This document shows positions 27,701-30,774 of a DNA stretch of 30,774 bases, piece after piece. The DNA is from Stentor roeselii (lineage: Eukaryota; Ciliophora; Heterotrichea; Heterotrichida; Stentoridae): the NCBI GenBank assembly GCA_006503475.1, contig RSEH01000380.1, forward strand, positions 1-30,774, read 5' to 3'. A program made the position numbers and the translations under genes. Position 1 is the first letter of the stretch, and the number at the start of each line of letters is the position of its first letter. A model generated the notes under the pieces. The model saw nothing but the letters and a program-made list of their open reading frames with translations, ran no database searches and was not told the origin of the DNA.

Positions 27701-30080
27701 GCTCATTTAAGCAACCTGCCGAATGATACAAATCTGTCTGATCAAATAAAGTAGAAACACTTAATATGTGATTACAATAATCATATGAATACATTTTTAA
27801 ATTTTTAGTTGTTATTGAGTTATATTTTTTAATAATTTGTCCATATGTATAAAAGAAAATCCAAGCTGAAATTTTAAATCTTGGACCTAGAGTTACTTGA
27901 TTTGTTTTCATGTATGAATTTGATTTAAAATAATACCCTCTATTATATACTGGAATCGGGTCATTAGAGTCAATATCAGGGTATTCAAGATTACTGTTGC
28001 CTAAGGATATATTTCCTAAAATTGAAACATTTAAAGAATTATTGCTAAAAAATGATAAAACTTCATAATATTCAAATATGCATATATTTGAATTGTTTTT
28101 ATACCCAGATGGACAAGAAGAAATGCAAAGATTTTCGTATAAGACAAAAGGTGAATAACATGATGAGCATTCAAGACCTTTGAAACTCAAAGAGCATGAC
28201 CCACGGTTTGGGTATAAAGTTCCTTTATAAGTACTGTATCCATTTTTAGTTTCTAATCCAGCACAAGTAACTTCATCATAGTAAGTTCCTAATGGGCACT
28301 CAAAGCATAATCCTATTGAACTATCCATGCATTTATCACAATTTTCGCAAGTAATATTACAAAGCATTGTTACTGATTCATAACAAGAGTTTAAGTTTAA
28401 TCCATAAAGAGAACTAATCCTATAATTTTGTATAAAAAAATTGTACCAATCAATATGATTTAAATTGAATGAATAAAAGTAATTTTGAATAGTAAAATGA
28501 GCTATAAAACCTGTGAACCCTATTGATCCTTTACCAAGAAAGAACTGATTTTCAAGATCATCAATAAACATTTCATTTTTTACAGGGAATGTATTTTTAT
28601 TATATTGAGTTCCATGAAAAATAATACCATTATAATAATTGGACCAAGCTATAATATATGAAAACCACTCTGATCCAACAACATCAAATTCTAATTTTTT
28701 TAAAGATGAGGTAAATTCTTCATTACTTTCAAAACTTATATATGTTATTAATTGTTTTGAAGTTTCGTTATATATTGTTTCAAGTATTGAACCTTTACTG
28801 AAAATTGACCCAGATATTGGTAATACCCACATATTTATAACAGATGAATAAGGAATTATAAAAGATGATTGAGTTGTTAAAAATGCATCTCCGTTGAAAT
28901 AATATCCTCGCCCAACAGTGAAAATTGGATCATCAGGGTCTGGATTATTTTTTGAGTCAGTATTTTTATTATTTCCTGAAATAATGTGAGCCTCTGGGTA
29001 ATTTTTTAAAAGAGAAAACTCTATTTCAAAACTGCAATAAGTATTAGTCCCATTGTTTATTTTAAAATAATAATTATCACAAACTTCACAATTGAATGAA
29101 GTGAATTTTGTGCAACCAATTTCACTATCAGACTGGTATATAAAGCATTCGGAATTATAATAATTACTACAGTTGAAACATTTATTTGTGTAGCATACTG
29201 AGCATTCTTCTCGAACAGACCATATATTACTTAAATTTGTGCAATTTGTTTGATAGCATTTATTATTTTCAGCATAAAAATAAGGATCACAATTATTAAC
29301 ATTTTCAAAATTATAATAGTATAATTCATAATATTTAAATGAAAATTCAAAACTGTATATAAATCCACTGAACCCTTCAAATTCACTCCCAACTGTAAAA
29401 TAAAACTCTTCATAAATATCAAAGATTCCAATAGCATTTTCTCCATCTAATAATAGTCTCAATTCTTCAACTAAATTAAGAAATAATATCATTTCTATAC
29501 CAATTTCTGATTCATTTATATTTATTAGAATATGAATCCACTGAATTTTAGCTTTATTAGGATATTGATATTCAATAATTTTTTCAGCCAAATCACAAAG
29601 TCTATTGATTCCACAATAGCGATAGTTCAAAGAAATCAATTCTTTTCCCAACAATTGAAGATAAGGGTTTTTACCTTCAATTGAAAAAATTATTCCATTA
29701 TCAAAGACACGTATGTGAAATTGAAAACTCAAAATTGGTGAAGGGATTAAAGATTTATTACAAATCATATAAGAATTTTTTGGAAAGTAAAACCCTCTTT
29801 CTTTTGTTGGAAAAGGATTCCCAGGAGTTAAAAATGTTCCTGAAGGTACTTTGAGAAGACCATATATGTCTTGATTGGAAAAATCTATATAATCGTTAAA
29901 TCTGATATAGATATTATAAGGATAATCTTTTTCACAAATTAAACCATTAAGACGATAATCTGTTGGGCAGACTCCTATTTTTATATTATTTTCTAAGGCT
30001 AGTAATTTAGTACAATTATCACAGAGATAAGAGCTAATTGATGCTTGGAATAAGAGAATAAAACCATTTAAGAATACCAT
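21771..30080 (-). CDS. Giant REJ/GPS-type surface protein with LamG-like and Cys-rich repeats
   Basis: This 2769-residue single-exon gene begins with a hydrophobic signal peptide (about 1-17). Four modules of roughly 290-345 residues follow, each a LamG/concanavalin-like domain marked by RGFYFPKNSYM, RGYYFNGDAFL, RGYYFKSNSYM and RGLYFNGSNFL (near 95, 390, 710 and 1057), then a short Cys-rich segment. A longer furin/growth-factor-receptor-like Cys-rich stalk covers about 1165-1515. Residues 1515-2100 resemble REJ/PKD Ig-like folds. A GPS-like motif (about 2377-2410, C...C...C.C) precedes a first membrane helix (about 2440-2463). After a cytoplasmic stretch, three more hydrophobic segments follow (about 2643-2726). 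Polycystin-1 and related proteins combine REJ, GPS and membrane helices, but no PLAT domain or channel region is seen here. It is likely a cell-surface sensor or adhesion protein. The stop is TAG. Confidence 0.8.
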   Translation of the reverse strand: MVFLNGFILLFQASISSYLCDNCTKLLALENNIKIGVCPTDYRLNGLICEKDYPYNIYIRFNDYIDFSNQDIYGLLKVPSGTFLTPGNPFPTKERGFYFPKNSYMICNKSLIPSPILSFQFHIRVFDNGIIFSIEGKNPYLQLLGKELISLNYRYCGINRLCDLAEKIIEYQYPNKAKIQWIHILININESEIGIEMILFLNLVEELRLLLDGENAIGIFDIYEEFYFTVGSEFEGFSGFIYSFEFSFKYYELYYYNFENVNNCDPYFYAENNKCYQTNCTNLSNIWSVREECSVCYTNKCFNCSNYYNSECFIYQSDSEIGCTKFTSFNCEVCDNYYFKINNGTNTYCSFEIEFSLLKNYPEAHIISGNNKNTDSKNNPDPDDPIFTVGRGYYFNGDAFLTTQSSFIIPYSSVINMWVLPISGSIFSKGSILETIYNETSKQLITYISFESNEEFTSSLKKLEFDVVGSEWFSYIIAWSNYYNGIIFHGTQYNKNTFPVKNEMFIDDLENQFFLGKGSIGFTGFIAHFTIQNYFYSFNLNHIDWYNFFIQNYRISSLYGLNLNSCYESVTMLCNITCENCDKCMDSSIGLCFECPLGTYYDEVTCAGLETKNGYSTYKGTLYPNRGSCSLSFKGLECSSCYSPFVLYENLCISSCPSGYKNNSNICIFEYYEVLSFFSNNSLNVSILGNISLGNSNLEYPDIDSNDPIPVYNRGYYFKSNSYMKTNQVTLGPRFKISAWIFFYTYGQIIKKYNSITTKNLKMYSYDYCNHILSVSTLFDQTDLYHSAGCLNEHRWKYIYFSISYDSKSLLTRIFFYIDNFHNLRYLENDFFEDNESIDLIFGSDINDGFIGFIYMLKIYNKDDISDIFIENLFEEIPYERPIPCDFASFNEYPSIYNISCSYCSEDCINGCVRASDCTLCIEKLCQSCLSFESKCSTCKSGAEINLQGICECKTSYFENITLNECIRCSDNCLKCNGPDNKDCFQCIPGYKFFTNFQECIPAETCPGIDPADSDNCTLTDTLLIYSEFKSFSSIFIDDLNKILFDASSNPWLIPGRGLYFNGSNFLEMDKENHFKFGPEFSISMWAKVYDSGSLFIREDQNILIDLQVQYASSLSFLNAMNHEYIEKISIQLIPFAIDTWILYQYFVGSSKSNLDFSSEYKSVYTRLYFDWFKDTVNVSNTFIGKIKGFIWNIEIYNFLYKVNENSVGGPATISGILSECGILEYGDNCTDCPDFCTSGCRRSENCEMCHNPLCKKCITEFTCIECSSGYYIDSGICEACPKDCSSCNSSTFCTECISKNTDHLKGKCRCKDGYFNETFLHFSNSCLECDKSCSKCTSLKTCESCSDENAKLDKFFNCVCKAGLYFNQFNSKCENCHRDCETCTDYSSCTLCKKENSQLSPAGRCECDEGYFEDFDNCVKCGIECFSCKDEETCTSCRDINKELNDGKCYCKKGWFKVSDKFICSPCIFPCEDCISENICLSCKENSELKDKKCTCSYGFHLSKYGCIKFDSIQMKFKEGFLKIDVEFSRVMKKVTIGQVFGSEKYDKIFGKGSFLEQSDDDKFVLYLGRNYSKSLDKEMIDINCLDLEKESFVCEKNYKVGIKRDDDFPKPLAKVLGVNAVNLTCDTRLLLDGRLSEGGLNYELKYKWISDKNKVFNNNSLVELDSEQISNIFSLSDNFINFTLQVENIYNKSSFEGKAIKILSKSSFYVGIESSYKFNCFYSQTCEFFILRTFACLNISNIRFEWYQLKDNSKTCEKAIKNCLKLNNEKASLVIISKSLKPSPIPFKFQVKALNSKGEEEASKDLEITILREKPLIVLERSFGDASRLEDLVMNASLSMNPNDDSSLLRFSWKAVADDYIRLPPIIENRPVLIISKESLVNIDNFFISLQVCDNEFLCSFINGSIRMIDFPVPKVKITEHFSKTLPNRIPTQKKTTFDGEIYSFFMIKSIKWTLNSNKTLLSSSSTVTLSGLVSGMTQNLKLYLKYLNYEVEFILSFKTNKPPDSGSLLVDPASGKELETIFTFLALDWRDDEEDYPLIYEFGYRNDRKSVSFIYQQQNIYFTELYALGEDIKATLIVYDSLGDFVNIETEFWIFQSISDSAEVFSKTLNKIILDHNLPVIVSNFFQLIALNQTAQAGLKLEVFGFALESIQIYVNNSIANEFLIAQVIEIFKMMVLPQEFFNAQKSFESGMAQTEEEADQESFERSLAVVGLINGFLEKVDEIGLTESRGSLLLNCLDAVYTSASLDLYSSQGSELTFEITKTINQISTLVIKTKNTTSTFNSSNISVQVSIITPEDLNNLIFGQADHPVFFTNLSKTLNKPQEIFSITTGVINAENDIVLVSLFSVDNRSEVKVKQGASSVFVGVSDDLNGEGCFYMDSSNKTYQEGRCEMVKKNQMFYCECDSAVISSEFSITFSLPSLKNFKSPDQIEFSGKKPGVYVSYSFFFVYFLIVLICWNLDFRERKNDMNINTIGFQNQKDNLDYTFYENQGYLSKEYSNFPNFDNPKAHNKTDIDSSRNEIMSSNIDFETCHEDDQHFYSHSSYQDQTLETNKEPTTTNSKWDLKGFIIKFTLVNVFIKEEYIQELTGKEMIERKKSNVKTRFFKCLKLALRAFIDMFWVSLYCDQTIDTKNSRDIILRVLSSNFLQLLFSVGVGEVIGISFRYFSSKSVFLKAPLLVVSFVSVIGTKTYIDMGMSMEKSKFTALAIIFCVLLESTFIDFFIEIVKKCLIIRIFRPLFTYLKSKILGICCSPEIEVCHQPDPVIY

Positions 30081-30774
30081 TTATAAGCATCTTTGATTTC
30101 TAAAATTCAATATGAACAGCAAGAGTTCAGTAATCTGGACAAATGCTATAAAATTAACTCAGTTAAACACTTATCAATGTTCAAAGATTCACTATTTTTA
30201 TATATAATTAAAACTAGACCTTACTTCAGATTATTACTCGTCTATCGATTCGAATTAAATTATAGACATTATTAAAAACTAGCCTAATATGATTTCATCT
30301 TTGTAAGGAATACTCTCGGTATCAGCATGGCTAATTTTTCTTTCTCATAACTAACTCAATTTACCTTTAATTAATGATTAGGTAAATTTTCTTTGAAGAA
30401 TCCTGAACTAAATTTAATTAATTATCATTTATGCAATTTTAACTATATATATACCTAAACCCTCAAAGGAGGATATAAAATCTTGACAGTACTCATTTCT
30501 CTTATGATAATTATAAATTTGATCTTTTTCTTTGTTTCTTAAAATATCAACTTAATATTAGAATAATTCATAAAGTATACTCTATAGCATGATCTATAGA
30601 TTAATTTTGAATTGTAAAATCTAAATTTTTTCTAAAAAGACACTTGAATATAAGATTCAATAAGTTTAGCAAAAAATCATTCAAAGCTGCATGCTGGCTA
30701 ATCATCTAAAATACTTAAAAAATGTGTAGAGAAAATTAGAAAATTGATAGAAAATGGAAGTCAATTTCTATAAA
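30081..30774. other. AT-rich 5' flank of the giant gene
   Basis: This is presumably the promoter side of the minus-strand giant gene, running to the window edge. All frames are broken. No tRNA, repeat array or strand skew like that before the FMO gene was seen. Confidence 0.6.

Noticed and set aside
30463-30480. Purine-rich AAAGGAGGATATAA sequence resembling a bacterial ribosome binding site
   Set aside because: No open frame follows, and the window is clearly eukaryotic.

Overview
The window looks like macronuclear-type DNA of a heterotrich ciliate, most probably Stentor or a close relative. Three observations support this. The DNA is AT-rich, with long single-exon genes and almost no spacing between many of them. 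TAA and TAG act as true stops, which excludes the Tetrahymena/Paramecium code. A TBCB gene is interrupted by a GT...AG intron of exactly 15 nt, the hallmark intron size of heterotrichs. Trp is always TGG in the conserved genes and no gene needs a TGA codon, so the Blepharisma-type code (TGA = Trp) is not supported. No rRNA, tRNA, CRISPR array or intact mobile element was recognised.

Layout. 1-471 is AT-rich flank. 472-2541 (-) is a B-box/WD40 protein. 2542-4960 is a 2.4 kb gene-free AT-rich stretch with a possible decayed IS1595/ISXO2-type transposase. 4961-6058 (-) is a trypsin-like peptidase without a signal peptide, divergent from ARL1 (6392-6934, +). Then comes a very dense block: ARL1, a five-module CH-domain protein (-), a basic CTFxP-motif protein (-) and a B-box/Kelch protein (+) are separated by only 4, 10 and 14 bp. 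A CDPK-like kinase with a degraded catalytic core (11402-12856, +) meets a small Ser-rich gene (12858-13235, -) with one base between the stops. A FAIM-like domain protein with an endocytic-adaptor-like tail (13380-14393, +), a coiled-coil protein (-) and the tubulin folding cofactor B (-) follow.

16396-17030 is a degenerate ~130 bp tandem array whose last unit is the promoter and start of a 7TM-RGS-like receptor (16978-18057, +). The next gene, a Bax-inhibitor-1/Lifeguard membrane protein (18058-18759, +), starts at the base after the receptor's stop. A flavin-containing monooxygenase (18780-20255, -) is preceded by a leader with almost no G on its sense strand. After 1.5 kb of gene-free DNA comes one 2769-residue membrane protein (21771-30080, -) with four LamG-like/Cys-rich repeats, a furin-like Cys-rich stalk, a REJ/PKD-like region, a degenerate GPS and about four C-terminal membrane helices. 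The end of the window is again AT-rich and empty.

The genes do not form an obvious pathway. Shared themes are cytoskeleton/cilia (TBCB, CH protein, CTFxP protein), membrane traffic (ARL1, the adaptor-like protein) and signalling (CDPK-like, 7TM-RGS, the REJ/GPS protein). The most unusual aspects are the near-zero intergenic distances, the repeat array built from a gene's own 5' end, the probable pseudokinase CDPK, and the large REJ/GPS surface protein.
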